NCBI GenBank assembly: GCA_963830385.1
Contig: CAWHMD010000002.1
Coordinates: 1,116,001 to 1,180,000, forward strand
Length of the DNA stretch: 64,000 bases
Direction: 5' to 3'
From: Bog-532 sp963830385
GTDB lineage: Bacteria > Actinomycetota > Actinomycetes > Streptosporangiales > Streptosporangiaceae
The translations under genes were made by a program, and so were the position numbers. This document shows positions 29,758-39,054 of the stretch, piece after piece (the first letter of the stretch is position 1; every line of letters starts with the position of its first letter). The notes below the pieces were generated by a model. That model made no database searches. It was not told the DNA's origin and was given only the letters and a program-made list of their open reading frames with translations.

Positions 29758-31604
29758 GACTCCGTAGTATTTTGCCCGGCGGGATCGGCGGGATCGGCGG
29801 TCACGATGACCTCGCCCGGTGGCGGGTCGGTGTAGGCCAGCTCGACCATGTCCGCCCGCCGCCGCAGCACCTGCCGCTGGTTCACGTACCCCTTGTCGGT
29901 GATCTCGCCCGCGTCCAGGTCGGCCGGATCGTCCAGCAGGACCAGCCGCTCGATCCGGGTGGCCGAGCCCGCGGTCGCGTTGTGCCGGGCCAGCGCGGCC
30001 GCCAGGGCCCGCCGCAGCTGGCCGGGCGGCTGCCCGTTCGCCTGGGCCGGATTGAGCCAGGCCAGCGCGCAGGCGTAGGCCCGGTCCTCGCCCGCGATCA
30101 CCGCGTCGGCCAGCAGCGGGGCGGCCGACAGCAGCGCGGTGCGGACCGCGCCGACCCGGACGAACGTGCCGCTGGTGAGCTTGAAGTCCTCGGCCAGGCG
30201 GCCGCGGAACACCAGGCCCCCGTTCGGGTCGCCGGCGTCGGCCAGGTCCACCGCGTCCCCGGACCGGTAGAAGCCCTCGGTGTCGAACGCGGCCGCGGTC
30301 AGGTCCGGGCGGCCCAGGTAGCCCGGGGTCACCATCGGGCCCTTGACCCGGATCTCGTACGCCCCCTCGGCCGGGACCAGCTTGACCTCGGCCCCCGGCA
30401 GCGGCGCGCCAATGCAGCGGGCGTCAGTGAACGGGAAGTGGGCGGTGGTCACGGCCGGGCCGGTCTCGGTCGCCCCCCACGATCCGGTGACCGGGACCGG
30501 GTGGCCGGCCACGCCGACCGCCAGGTCGCTGAGCCGGTCGCGCAGCGCGGCGGGCAGCGCGGCTGCCGCGTTGAACATCAGCCGCAGGCGGCCGAAGAAC
30601 CGGGCCGCGAACACCGGGTCGGCCGCCAGCGCCGGTACCAGCTGCGCGTAACCGGCCGGGACGTTGAAGTACACGGTCGGCGGCACGTCGGCCAGATTGC
30701 GGACGGTCTGCCCGAACAGCGCCGGCACCGGCCGCCCGGTGTCGATGTACAGGGTGCCGCCGTTGGTCAGCACCATGTTCAGGTTGTGGTTGCCGCCGAA
30801 TGTGTGGCTCCACGGCAGCCAGTCCACGATGACCGGCGGCTCCGCGGCCAGGAACGGCCACACCTGCCGGATCATCTGCTGGTTGGCGGCCAGCATGCGG
30901 TGCGTGTTGACCACGCCCTTGGGGGCGCCGGTCGACCCCGAGGTGAACAGGATCTTGGCCACGCTGTCCGGCTCCACCGCGGCCGCGGCCGCTGCCACGG
31001 CCGGGCCCGGCACGGTGGCCAGCAGGTCGGCGAGCTGCTCGGCCCCGGGCCGCCGGCCTGCGCTCACGATCACCGGCCGGGACGCCCGCCGGGCGGCCCC
31101 GGCCGCCTGCACTGCGTCCAGGGCAGCCGCGTACCGTTCAGCATTATCCGCGAATACGGCGCCGGGATCGGTCAGGCCGGCGATCTGCCGGATGCGGGCA
31201 TGATCGGCGCTCTGCAGCGAGTACGCCGCACTGACCGGGGCGACCGGGACCCCGGCGCTCATCGCGCCCAGCGTCACCATCAGGTGGTCGATGCTGTTGC
31301 CGGACAGCACCAGCAGCGGCCGGTCCGGCCCCAGGCCCCGGTCGAGCAGGGCCTGCCCGATGCTGTCGGCGGCCGCGACGGCGTTGCCGTAGCGGCAGAT
31401 CCGCCAGTCCCCGGCGCCCTTGCGCTCGGCCACCAGCACCCGCCCGGGGTCGACCCGGGCCCACGCCCGCACGCTGTCGAGCACGGTCCGGGGATAGCGG
31501 CCCAGCGGCTCGGCCGACCGGAGCAGCAGGTCACCGCCGTCGGCGCCGGAGGCGGTTATGCGTGGCGGGGCGAACAGCGGCGCTGGAACATCGTTGATCA
31601 GCAT
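29754..31604 (-). CDS. Feruloyl-CoA-synthetase-like acyl-CoA ligase
   Basis: The 616-residue ANL enzyme has ILFTSGSTGAPKGVVNTHRM (P-loop), the FCS-like block VDWLPWSHTFGGNHNLNMVL, GSWGATETGPAVTTAHFPF and GRLAEDFKLTSGTFVRVGAVR. Feruloyl-CoA synthetases share the WSHTFGGNHN region and the late EITDKGYVNQRQVLRRRA. It probably activates a hydroxycinnamate or another aryl acid to its CoA ester. The expected partners, an enoyl-CoA hydratase/aldolase and vanillin dehydrogenase, are absent, so the true substrate may be a benzoate analogue for the box enzymes. Confidence 0.82.
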   Translation of the reverse strand: MLINDVPAPLFAPPRITASGADGGDLLLRSAEPLGRYPRTVLDSVRAWARVDPGRVLVAERKGAGDWRICRYGNAVAAADSIGQALLDRGLGPDRPLLVLSGNSIDHLMVTLGAMSAGVPVAPVSAAYSLQSADHARIRQIAGLTDPGAVFADNAERYAAALDAVQAAGAARRASRPVIVSAGRRPGAEQLADLLATVPGPAVAAAAAAVEPDSVAKILFTSGSTGAPKGVVNTHRMLAANQQMIRQVWPFLAAEPPVIVDWLPWSHTFGGNHNLNMVLTNGGTLYIDTGRPVPALFGQTVRNLADVPPTVYFNVPAGYAQLVPALAADPVFAARFFGRLRLMFNAAAALPAALRDRLSDLAVGVAGHPVPVTGSWGATETGPAVTTAHFPFTDARCIGAPLPGAEVKLVPAEGAYEIRVKGPMVTPGYLGRPDLTAAAFDTEGFYRSGDAVDLADAGDPNGGLVFRGRLAEDFKLTSGTFVRVGAVRTALLSAAPLLADAVIAGEDRAYACALAWLNPAQANGQPPGQLRRALAAALARHNATAGSATRIERLVLLDDPADLDAGEITDKGYVNQRQVLRRRADMVELAYTDPPPGEVIVTADPADPAGQNTTES

Positions 31605-31670
31605 CGCCCGTCCCCGGATCGGCAGCTGAGACCTATTCGTAACCCGTTGGGCCGTGCATGCACAAGGGTC

Positions 31671-32498
31671 TCACCCGACGTCGTTGAGGCGCTGCCATTC
31701 CCGGCCGGCCGCGGCCGACCACTGCTGGTGCTGCTCGCCGAACAGGCGGGCCGCCTCGAGCCCGCTCCACCGGGCCGGCAGCAACTCCCGGGGCAGGGCC
31801 GGGTCCAGCGCCGGGAATCGCCGCCAGGCGTGCACCAGCTCGATCTGGCGGCCGAGCACGTCCTCCGGCGCGGGCGGCCGGAACTCCTCGATGAACTGCT
31901 CGTACTCCTCCTCGATGGCGGTCAGGTCCCAGGCGGTGGCCACCATCACCCGTTCGTCGCCGAGCCCGGACCGGCGCGCGGTGAACACGTGCGCGTCGTC
32001 GGCGATCCCGGCCTCGCGCAGCACCCGGACCGCTTCGGCTTCCCGGTCCGGGTGCGGGCTGATCCACAGGCCGGGGCCCAGCGACCCGAAGCCCGCCCAG
32101 CTGAGCCGGGTCCGGACCACGTGCCGGGCGCGGCGGTCGCTCTCCGGGATCCGGGCCGAGATCAGCAGCCAGCGGCCGTCCCAGTCCGGGTCCGGGCCGG
32201 TGAACGAGTAGATCCGGGCCGCCCCGTCGGTCAGCATCTGGCGGGCCGCCCCGGTCAGCCGCCAGCGGGTCCGGCGGCCGGCCTTCTCGGCGGTCAGCCA
32301 GCCCGCGGCGGCCGTCCGCATCAGCGCCTGCCGGGTCGTCTTCTGCTCGATGCCCAGCCGCGCGAAGGTGGCCAGCACGGCCGACGTCCACGCCGTCCCG
32401 TCTCCGGTCAGCACGAACTCACCGAGCAGGGTCAGCAGCAGCCCGCGGGCGCTCGGCGCGCCGGCCTCCTGCCGCCGGGACAGGGTGGGGACGGTCAT
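31671..32498 (-). CDS. paaX: PaaX-family transcriptional repressor
   Basis: The 275-residue protein has the PaaX N-terminal winged helix (LLLTLLGEFVLTGDGTAWTSAVLATFARLGIEQKTTRQALMRTAAAGWL) and the central and C-terminal PaaX domains (WDGRWLLISARIPESDR, LWISPHPD, LVHAWRRFPALDPALPRELLP). PaaX represses phenylacetate catabolism and responds to phenylacetyl-CoA. Here it probably senses an aryl-CoA made by the two ligases downstream. The start is ATG 32498 just after the MBL gene (2-base gap). A GTGCATGCAC palindrome (31654-31663) and a TGAGACC/GGTCTCA repeat (31627-31673) lie in the 66 bases before the ligase gene. Confidence 0.9.
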   Translation of the reverse strand: MTVPTLSRRQEAGAPSARGLLLTLLGEFVLTGDGTAWTSAVLATFARLGIEQKTTRQALMRTAAAGWLTAEKAGRRTRWRLTGAARQMLTDGAARIYSFTGPDPDWDGRWLLISARIPESDRRARHVVRTRLSWAGFGSLGPGLWISPHPDREAEAVRVLREAGIADDAHVFTARRSGLGDERVMVATAWDLTAIEEEYEQFIEEFRPPAPEDVLGRQIELVHAWRRFPALDPALPRELLPARWSGLEAARLFGEQHQQWSAAAGREWQRLNDVG

Positions 32499-32500
32499 GG

Positions 32501-33535
32501 TCAGGCCCTGACGTAGTGCCGCACGCCGTCCACCTCGGACCGCCGCAGCCGGCCTGCCAGCATCAATACGTCCAGGTGGGCCATGGTCTCGGTCACCGCC
32601 AGGCACTGCGACAGCACGTCCAGCTCGCCGAACTGCCGTCCGCGGCGGGTCCAGAGCATGAGGTGGGCGGACTCGGACGCGGTGCTGGCCCCGGCGTCGA
32701 CGGTCTCGTCGATCTGGGTCAGCCGGGTGTCGTGGTGGTCGATCAGCTCGTCGACCCGGTGGTGGACGCTCGGCGCGACCGGGCCGTGGGCGGGCAGCAG
32801 CCGCCGGTCGGGCAGCGCCCGGACCAGCCGCAGCGAGTCCAGGTAGTCGCGGAGCGGGTATTCGGCGACGTTCTGCTCGAAGCCGATCGAGGGCGTGATC
32901 CGCGGCAGCACGTGGTCACCGGCGAACATGACGTCGCGGGCGGCGTCCACGAACACCACGTGCCCGCGAGTGTGCCCGGGGGTGGCGTGCACCTGCCAGG
33001 CCCCGTCGGCGAACGGGATCTCCTGCGGGGCCCGCAGCCACTCGTCCGGGTCCTCCCACTCGCTGCGGTCGGTGCCCCCCGGTGCCTTGCTGATCAGCTC
33101 GACGAGATCGAGCGCACCGCCCAGGCGCAGCTGGCTGATCATCGGCTGCCAGGGCGGGATGGCCGGGTCCCGGACCGATCGCAGCGTCCCGGCCTCGCCC
33201 TCCCCGAGGCTGACCCGCATGCCGAACTCCCGCCGGAGGGTCACCGCCAGCGTGTAGTGATCGCGGTGAACGTGCGTGACCAGGAACCGGCGCACCCCCG
33301 CGAGACTGGAATCCAAAAGCTTGACGGCCTGCTCGAGCAGGTCGCGGGCCTCGGTGATGGCCCACCCGGAGTCGACCAGGGTCAGGCCGTCGCCGTCCCG
33401 CACCGCGTACACGTTGACCGCCCGCAGCCCGTCCTGGGGCAGCGGCAGCGGGATCCGGTAAACGCCCGCCCCCACGTCGTAGACGCCGGGGCTCGTCCAG
33501 TCCACATCCGGATCGTCCGCCTGAAGTTGCATCAT
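32501..33535 (-). CDS. MBL-fold metallohydrolase
   Basis: The 344-residue protein has the metallo-beta-lactamase motif LVTHVHRDHYTLA, a second ligand HATPGHTRGH, Asp in MFAGDHVLPRI and a late HGP, so both zinc sites look complete. Relatives in aromatic-degradation operons act as thioesterases or lactonases. It is the first gene of the minus-strand paaX-fcs-box series. Two adjacent ATGs (33535 and 33532) are possible; no strong ribosome site precedes either. The exact substrate is unknown. Confidence 0.85.
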   Translation of the reverse strand: MMQLQADDPDVDWTSPGVYDVGAGVYRIPLPLPQDGLRAVNVYAVRDGDGLTLVDSGWAITEARDLLEQAVKLLDSSLAGVRRFLVTHVHRDHYTLAVTLRREFGMRVSLGEGEAGTLRSVRDPAIPPWQPMISQLRLGGALDLVELISKAPGGTDRSEWEDPDEWLRAPQEIPFADGAWQVHATPGHTRGHVVFVDAARDVMFAGDHVLPRITPSIGFEQNVAEYPLRDYLDSLRLVRALPDRRLLPAHGPVAPSVHHRVDELIDHHDTRLTQIDETVDAGASTASESAHLMLWTRRGRQFGELDVLSQCLAVTETMAHLDVLMLAGRLRRSEVDGVRHYVRA

Positions 33536-33602
33536 CGTTCATGCTTAGCACGAGGTGGCCGATCGCCGGATGTCGCCTTCCTCACTGCCGTGGCGCTGAC
33601 TG

Positions 33603-33618
33603 GTGTTAGCGGTAACAC
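33603..33618. promoter_or_regulatory. 16-bp dyad upstream of the MBL-paaX operon
   Basis: GTGTTAGCGGTAACAC has six perfect pairs around four central bases and resembles LacI-family operators with a CG-rich centre. It lies 68 bases from the MBL start. On the minus strand a TAGTAT hexamer precedes it at 33643-33648, so a repressor here would sit just downstream of a possible -10 box. Confidence 0.4.
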
Positions 33619-33656
33619 GCGCAGGCCGGGGCAAGCACGGCATACTAGGCTTGCGG

Positions 33657-33695
33657 CAGCGGCTTTCCGATAACCCCCCATCGTGGAAGCCGCTG
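33657..33695 (-). terminator. Hairpin after the polyol dehydrogenase gene
   Basis: CAGCGGCTTTCC (33657-33668) pairs with GGAAGCCGCTG (33685-33695) apart from one bulged base. It starts 17 bases past the stop of the last gene in the polyol operon and could end its transcript. There is no U-run, as is common in high-GC actinobacteria. Confidence 0.45.
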
Positions 33696-33711
33696 TCGTC
33701 TTTTGTGCCGG

Positions 33712-34710
33712 TCAGGTACCGGGCGCGACCTGGATCTTGATGCCCTCACCAGCGCGGACGGCGGCCAGGGCGTCGGCGAAGCGGTCCAGCGGGTACGGGT
33801 CGGCCAGCAGCGGCCCGGTCGCCACCGCCCCGTCGGCCATCAGGTCGGCGGCGGCGCCGAAGCTGTTGAGCACGGCCATCGAGCCGACCACGGTGATCTC
33901 GTCGTTGTAGATGCGGAACGGGGACAGCGAGACCTCCGCGTCACCGCTGGCCACGCCGAAGATCAGCAGGCGGCCGCCGCGGTCGAGCCGGGTGAACGCG
34001 GCCTCGATCGCGGCCGGGGCCCCGGTCGCGTCGACCGCCACCCCGAACACCTCCCGGTCCAGGTCAGCGACGTCGGTCGCCACCGCCGTGGCCCCGGCCG
34101 CGGTGGCCGAGTCCAGGCGGGACGCCTTGCGGTCGACCACCGCCACCGAACGGGCGCCGGCCCGGTTGAGCAGCTGCATGAGCAGCAGGCCCATGGTGCC
34201 GGCCCCGATGACCAGGACGTCGGCGCCGACCACGTCACCCAGCCGCCGCAGCCCGTGCACGGCGCAGGACAGCGGCTCGATCAGCGCGCCCTGGGCGTCG
34301 CTGAGGTGGTCCGGGATCGGGTAGGCATTGGCCGCCGGGACCTTGACGTACTCGGCGAACGCGCCGTCGACGGTGTCACCGATCGCGTTCCAGTTGGCGC
34401 ACAGGTTGCCGCGCCCGGCGTGGCAGGCCGGGCAGTGCCCGCAGAACAGCGACGGGTCGACCGCCACCCGCGCCCCGCTGCGCCATTCTGGCGGCACGTC
34501 GTCGCCCAGCGCCACCACCCGGCCCGCGAACTCGTGGCCGGGCACGATCGGGTACGGGGTGGGCGGGAACTCGCCGTCGGCGATGTGCACGTCGGTGCCG
34601 CAGATGCCGCAGGCACCGACCTGGACGACCAGCTCCCCGCGACCCGGCGCGGGATCCGGGACCTCTGCCAGGGCCAGCTTTCCGGGTGCTTCCCAGACCA
34701 CCGCACGCAT
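33712..34710 (-). CDS. Zinc-dependent polyol dehydrogenase (MDR family)
   Basis: This 332-residue medium-chain dehydrogenase has the catalytic-zinc motif GACGICGTDVHI and GHEFAGRV, the structural-zinc cysteines CGHCPACHAGRGNLC and the NAD Rossmann motif VIGAGTMGLLLMQLL. The best guess is a sorbitol-, xylitol- or arabinitol-type dehydrogenase acting on the sugar alcohol brought in by the ABC importer encoded just upstream. It lies 18 bases after the ATPase gene. The exact substrate cannot be read from the sequence. Confidence 0.85.
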   Translation of the reverse strand: MRAVVWEAPGKLALAEVPDPAPGRGELVVQVGACGICGTDVHIADGEFPPTPYPIVPGHEFAGRVVALGDDVPPEWRSGARVAVDPSLFCGHCPACHAGRGNLCANWNAIGDTVDGAFAEYVKVPAANAYPIPDHLSDAQGALIEPLSCAVHGLRRLGDVVGADVLVIGAGTMGLLLMQLLNRAGARSVAVVDRKASRLDSATAAGATAVATDVADLDREVFGVAVDATGAPAAIEAAFTRLDRGGRLLIFGVASGDAEVSLSPFRIYNDEITVVGSMAVLNSFGAAADLMADGAVATGPLLADPYPLDRFADALAAVRAGEGIKIQVAPGT

Positions 34711-34728
34711 AGGTTTTGCCCCTCCTCG

Positions 34729-35805
34729 CTAGTCGCCGACCCGCTCGCCGCTGCCCGCGTCGAACAGGTGCAGATGGCTGGTGTCCACGCTGGCCTTGAT
34801 GACCTCGCCCGGGCGCGGGTGGTCCCGGCCGCTGCGGACGATCACGGTGGCCTCGGGGTCGTCGGCCAGGCTGCCGTAGATGAACGAGTCGCTGCCCAGG
34901 TCCTCGACCAGCGCGACCTTGATGGTCAGGTCGCCGCTGACGCTCACCGACAGGTGCTCGGGCCGGATGCCGACCACCAGCTTTTCGTGCCCCTGGGCGC
35001 CTTGGAGCTGCCGGCTCGAGGGCCGGATCAGCGCCTGGCCGAGCCGCACCCCGTCGCTCTCCAGCGTGCCGTCGAACCGGTTCATGGCCGGAGAGCCGAT
35101 GAACGAGGCCACGAACACGTTGACCGGCCGGTCGTACAGCTCGGTGGGCGAGGCGAACTGCTGGAGCTGACCGAGCCGCATCACCGCCACCCGGTCCCCC
35201 ATCGTCATCGCTTCCACCTGGTCGTGGGTGACGTAGACGGTGGTGACGTGCAGGCGGCGCTGGAGCTCGGCGATCTGGGTGCGGGTCGACACCCGCAGCT
35301 GGGCGTCCAGGTTGGACAGCGGCTCGTCCATGCAGAACACCTTGGGCTCGCGGACGATGGCCCGGCCCATGGCCACCCGCTGGCGCTGGCCGCCGGACAG
35401 GTTGCGCGGCTTGCGGTCGAGGAAGTCCTCCAGGTCGAGCAGCTTGGCCGCCTCCCGGACCCGGCGGGCCCGCTCGTCCTTGTCCACGCCCTGCATCTTC
35501 AGCGCGAAGCCCATGTTCTCCCCGACCGTCTTGCTCGGGTAGAGGGCGTAGTTCTGGAACACCATGGCGATGTCCCGGTCCCGGGACGGCACGCCCACCA
35601 TGTCCTTGCCGTCGATGCGGATCGACCCGTCGTCGATCTCCTCCAGCCCGGCCAGCATCCGCAGCGCCGTGGTCTTGCCGCAGCCGGACGGGCCGACCAT
35701 GACCACGAACTCGCCGTCTTCGATGGGCAGGTTGAGCTCGTTCACCGCGGGCCGCTCGGCACCCGGGTAGATGCAGGTCGCGCCTTCGTAGGTGACCTCA
35801 GCCAT
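34729..35805 (-). CDS. Sugar/polyol ABC importer ATPase (MsmK/UgpC type)
   Basis: The 358-residue protein has Walker A GPSGCGKTT, Q-loop VFQNYALYP, signature LSGGQRQRVAMGRAIVREP, Walker B VFCMDEPLSNLD and switch His in VTHDQVEAMTMGDR, then the C-terminal regulatory TOBE-like domain typical of carbohydrate importers (GIRPEHLSV). It energises the two permeases upstream. ATPases of this type are sometimes shared among several importers. Confidence 0.93.
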   Translation of the reverse strand: MAEVTYEGATCIYPGAERPAVNELNLPIEDGEFVVMVGPSGCGKTTALRMLAGLEEIDDGSIRIDGKDMVGVPSRDRDIAMVFQNYALYPSKTVGENMGFALKMQGVDKDERARRVREAAKLLDLEDFLDRKPRNLSGGQRQRVAMGRAIVREPKVFCMDEPLSNLDAQLRVSTRTQIAELQRRLHVTTVYVTHDQVEAMTMGDRVAVMRLGQLQQFASPTELYDRPVNVFVASFIGSPAMNRFDGTLESDGVRLGQALIRPSSRQLQGAQGHEKLVVGIRPEHLSVSVSGDLTIKVALVEDLGSDSFIYGSLADDPEATVIVRSGRDHPRPGEVIKASVDTSHLHLFDAGSGERVGD

Positions 35806-35838
35806 GGTGTGCTCCTGAGTCTGAAACGTGGTGGGGTT

Positions 35839-36729
35839 TCACTTGATCGCGCCGAAGGACAGGCCGCGGACGAGCTGACGCTGGGCGATCCACCCGGCCA
35901 GCACCACCGGCAGCGTCGCGACCGTGGCGGCCGCCGCGAGCTGGGCGAAGTACAGCCCCTCAGAGGAGATGAAGCCGACCAGGAACACCGGCACCGTGGC
36001 GGCCTGGGTCGCGGTGAGGTTGACCGCGAAGAAGAACTCGTTCCAGGAGAAGATGGCGCAGATCAGCGCGGTCGCGGCCAGCCCCGGCGCGACGATCGGC
36101 AAGATCACCTCAACCACCGTGCGGCGCAGCGGCGCCCCGTCCATCTCGGCCGCCTCCAGCAGCTCGCCCGGCACCTCGAGGAAGAACGACCGCATCATCC
36201 ACACCGCGATCGGCAGGTTCATCGCGGTATAGAGGATGACCAGCGTGAAGATGTTGTCCAGCATGTGCAGGTTACGGGCGGCGATGTAGATCGGGATGAT
36301 CGCCGCCACCACCGGCAGCATTTTGGTGCTGATGAAGAAGAACAGCACGTCCCGCGTTTTCTTGACCGGCCGCAGCGACAGCGCGAACGCGCAGGGCGTG
36401 GCCAGGACGAGCACCAGGAACGTGGACACGATCGTGGCGAACGCGGAGTTGGCCACGTAGGGCCACAGCCCGCTGGAGAACACCGCCTTGTACTGCGACA
36501 ACGTGGGCGAGAAGACGATGTGCGGCGTGTTGGTGTAGGCGCCGGCCTCGGTCTTGAACGAGGTGATCACCATCCACAGCACCGGGAAGAAGAACACGAT
36601 CCCGACCACCCAGCCGACGATGCCCCACGTCAGGCTGTTGTTGCGGCGCTTGGCGCGCTTACCGGTGTACGGCGCCGGCTCGGCGGTCCGGGCGGCGGGG
36701 ACTGCCGTGACGTTTGCGCTGGCCATCAT
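35839..36729 (-). CDS. Polyol ABC importer permease (MalG/SmoG type)
   Basis: The 296-residue membrane protein has six predicted segments, the first at WGIVGWVVGIVFFFPVLWMV, and the cytoplasmic EAA loop EAAEMDGAPLRRTVVEVILPIVAPG that docks with the ATPase. The first of two adjacent ATGs overlaps the stop of the upstream permease. The similar length and sequence style to mannitol/sorbitol permeases support a polyol substrate. Confidence 0.92.
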   Translation of the reverse strand: MMASANVTAVPAARTAEPAPYTGKRAKRRNNSLTWGIVGWVVGIVFFFPVLWMVITSFKTEAGAYTNTPHIVFSPTLSQYKAVFSSGLWPYVANSAFATIVSTFLVLVLATPCAFALSLRPVKKTRDVLFFFISTKMLPVVAAIIPIYIAARNLHMLDNIFTLVILYTAMNLPIAVWMMRSFFLEVPGELLEAAEMDGAPLRRTVVEVILPIVAPGLAATALICAIFSWNEFFFAVNLTATQAATVPVFLVGFISSEGLYFAQLAAAATVATLPVVLAGWIAQRQLVRGLSFGAIK

Positions 36730-37664
36730 GCCGCCTGTTCGGTGCCGGAGAACGAGGTGAAGATCAGCCGCAGCGCGAACGTCGCGACGATGATGGTGGC
36801 CACCACGACCACCACACCCATGGCGGCCGCCTGGCCGACCTGGAAGCCCAGGAACGCCCGCTGGTAGATGTAGAAGGGCAGGTTGGCGCTGGAGATACCC
36901 GGTCCGCCCTGGGTCATCATGTACACCGCGTCGAAGTCGTTGACCACGTAGATCGCGCCGAGCACGATACCCAGCTCGATGTAGCGGCGCAGGTGCGGCA
37001 GGGTCAGCTCACGGAAGATGGCGAAGGGTTTCGCGCCGTCGCAGCTGGCCGCCTCCAGGATGTCCTTGGGCTGGCTCTGCAGGCCCGCCAGGACCAGCAG
37101 CATCATGAACGGCGTCCACTGCCAGATCATCTCGATCATGACCGAGCCGAGCGGGAAGCTGCCGATCCAGTCGAACTTGCCGATGCCGAATGGCCGGAGG
37201 ATGAAGTTCACGATGCCAAACGTGGGGTCGAGCATCGTGGTCTTCCACAGCAGCGCGGCGGCGACCGGCATGATCAGGAACGGCGTGATCAGCAGGGTCC
37301 GGACCACGCCGCGGCCGAGGAACTTGCGGTCCAGCAGCAGCGCGAACAGCACCCCGAGGACCATGGCGATGAACACGGTGCCGACCGTCATGATCACCGT
37401 GTTCAGCGCGGTGGTGCGGAACTGGCTGTCCTCGAACACCTGGGCGTAGTTGGCGAACCCGACGAAGTGCTGGGAGCCCGGCCGGACCAGGCTCCACGAC
37501 TCCAGCGAGTAGTACAGCGTGACCAGGAACGGCAGCTGGGTGATGATGATCGTGAACACCAGCGCCGGCAGCAGCGGGGCCCGCCGGACCCAGCCGCGGC
37601 GGCGTTCGTCGCTGCGCGTGCGAAGCCGGTGGGTTCCGGCTACCGGGGGAGCGATCGCGGTCAT
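36726..37664 (-). CDS. Polyol ABC importer permease (MalF/SmoF type)
   Basis: The 312-residue membrane protein starts with a basic cytoplasmic tail and APLLPALVFTIIITQLPFLVTLYYS, and carries the EAA loop EAASCDGAKPFAIFRELTLPHLRR. Together with the next permease it forms the heterodimeric channel. It follows the binding-protein gene by seven bases and overlaps the next gene by four. Confidence 0.92.
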   Translation of the reverse strand: MTAIAPPVAGTHRLRTRSDERRRGWVRRAPLLPALVFTIIITQLPFLVTLYYSLESWSLVRPGSQHFVGFANYAQVFEDSQFRTTALNTVIMTVGTVFIAMVLGVLFALLLDRKFLGRGVVRTLLITPFLIMPVAAALLWKTTMLDPTFGIVNFILRPFGIGKFDWIGSFPLGSVMIEMIWQWTPFMMLLVLAGLQSQPKDILEAASCDGAKPFAIFRELTLPHLRRYIELGIVLGAIYVVNDFDAVYMMTQGGPGISSANLPFYIYQRAFLGFQVGQAAAMGVVVVVATIIVATFALRLIFTSFSGTEQAA

Positions 37665-37671
37665 TCTGGCC

Positions 37672-39054
37672 TCACTTCCGGTAGGTTTCGCCGACGGCCT
37701 GGGCGTACTTCTGAGCCTGGGACAGCGCGTACTGGACCGACTGGGAGCCGGCGATGGCCGCGCTGAACTGCTCGCTTACGTTGGTGCCGAGGTCCTGGAA
37801 CTCGGGGATGTCCAGGAACTGGATGCCGGTATAGGGCACCGGTTTCAGGCACGGGCGGGCCGAGTTGGTGGCGTTGATCGACTGCAGGGTGAGCGGGCCG
37901 TAGACCGAGGACAGCTTCTTGTACTGCGGGATCTGGTAGCTGGAGAACCGGCTCCCCGGCGGCACGTGGGACCAGCCGAGCTTCTGGCCCACGGTCTTGA
38001 TGTAGGTCTTGGAGGTCATCCAGGAGATGAAGTCCCAGGCCGCCTGCTTGTGCGGGGAGGTGTTGGGGATCGCCAGCGACCAGGTGTACAGCCAGCCGGA
38101 CGGGCGGCCGTCCTGGGTCGGGGCCCAGGCGTAGCCGTTCTTGCCCGCCACCTTGCTGCTGGCCGGGTCCTCGATCGTGCTCACCGCCGAGGTGGCGTCG
38201 TACCACATGGCCGCGTCACCCTGGCTGAACAGGGTGGCGCACTCGGAGAAACCGGCCGCCGGCGCGCCCGGCTCGCCGTACTTCTGCACCAGCGACACGT
38301 AGTCGCTGACCGCGCTCGTCACCTCGGGGCTGGTGAGCTGGGCCTGCCACTGCGGGTCGAACCAGCGGCCGCCGTAGGCGTTGATCACCGTGTCCATCGG
38401 GGCCAGGTTCTCCCCCCAGCCCGGGTCGCCGCGCAGGCAGATGCCGACCAGGCCCTTGCTGTGCATGGTCTCGGCGATCTGCGCCACCTGCTTCCAGGTG
38501 GGCTTGGTGGGCATGTTGATGTTGTACTTGGCCATCAGGTCCTTGCGGTACATCAGGAACGATGACTCGCCGTAGAACGGCACCGAGTACAGGTCACCCT
38601 TGTGCGACAGGGTCGCCCGCAACTGGGGCAGGAAGTCCTGGGCGTCGTAGCCCGGGGTGTTGTTGATGTAGGGCTGCAGGTTGACCAGCCACCCGTTGGC
38701 CGACCACATCGGCGTCTCGTAGTTGCTGATCATCACCACGTCGAACTCGCCGCCCTGGGTGGACACGTCCGCGGTGATCTTGGCCCGGGCCTCGTTCTCC
38801 GGCAGCGACACGAAGTCGAGGTGGACGCCCGGGTGCTCCTGCTCGAACAGGGAGGACAGGCTGATCGCATCCTGCATCTGCGGGTTGGACACGATCGCCA
38901 CCGTGATCCGGGTGCCGGAGCCACCACCCGTGAACAGCTGATCGGTCCCGGTCGCGCAGCCCGCCAGGGCCAGGGCGGCTCCCCCGGCTGATCCAGCCAG
39001 GAATGCCCGCCGGCTGATCGATCCCGAGGATCGCGTGTCTCGTCGTCGAGTCAT
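37672..39054 (-). CDS. Sugar-alcohol-binding lipoprotein of the ABC importer
   Basis: The 460-residue extracellular binding protein has a Tat-like, lipobox signal: SRRAFLAGSAGGAALALAGC, with the lipidated Cys near residue 33. The mature part is a type 1 solute-binding protein (ISNYETPMWSANGWLVNLQPY, YSVPFYGESSFLMYRKDL). It resembles SmoE/MtlE polyol-binding proteins, in keeping with the dehydrogenase at the end of the operon. It is the promoter-proximal gene; the dyads at 39108-39140 lie 54 bases upstream. Confidence 0.9.
   Translation of the reverse strand: MTRRRDTRSSGSISRRAFLAGSAGGAALALAGCATGTDQLFTGGGSGTRITVAIVSNPQMQDAISLSSLFEQEHPGVHLDFVSLPENEARAKITADVSTQGGEFDVVMISNYETPMWSANGWLVNLQPYINNTPGYDAQDFLPQLRATLSHKGDLYSVPFYGESSFLMYRKDLMAKYNINMPTKPTWKQVAQIAETMHSKGLVGICLRGDPGWGENLAPMDTVINAYGGRWFDPQWQAQLTSPEVTSAVSDYVSLVQKYGEPGAPAAGFSECATLFSQGDAAMWYDATSAVSTIEDPASSKVAGKNGYAWAPTQDGRPSGWLYTWSLAIPNTSPHKQAAWDFISWMTSKTYIKTVGQKLGWSHVPPGSRFSSYQIPQYKKLSSVYGPLTLQSINATNSARPCLKPVPYTGIQFLDIPEFQDLGTNVSEQFSAAIAGSQSVQYALSQAQKYAQAVGETYRK

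Noticed and set aside
33703..36867. 1054-residue plus-strand open frame
   Set aside because: It is antisense to the polyol dehydrogenase, ATPase and permease genes and consists of His/Arg/Gly-rich sequence with no recognisable fold.
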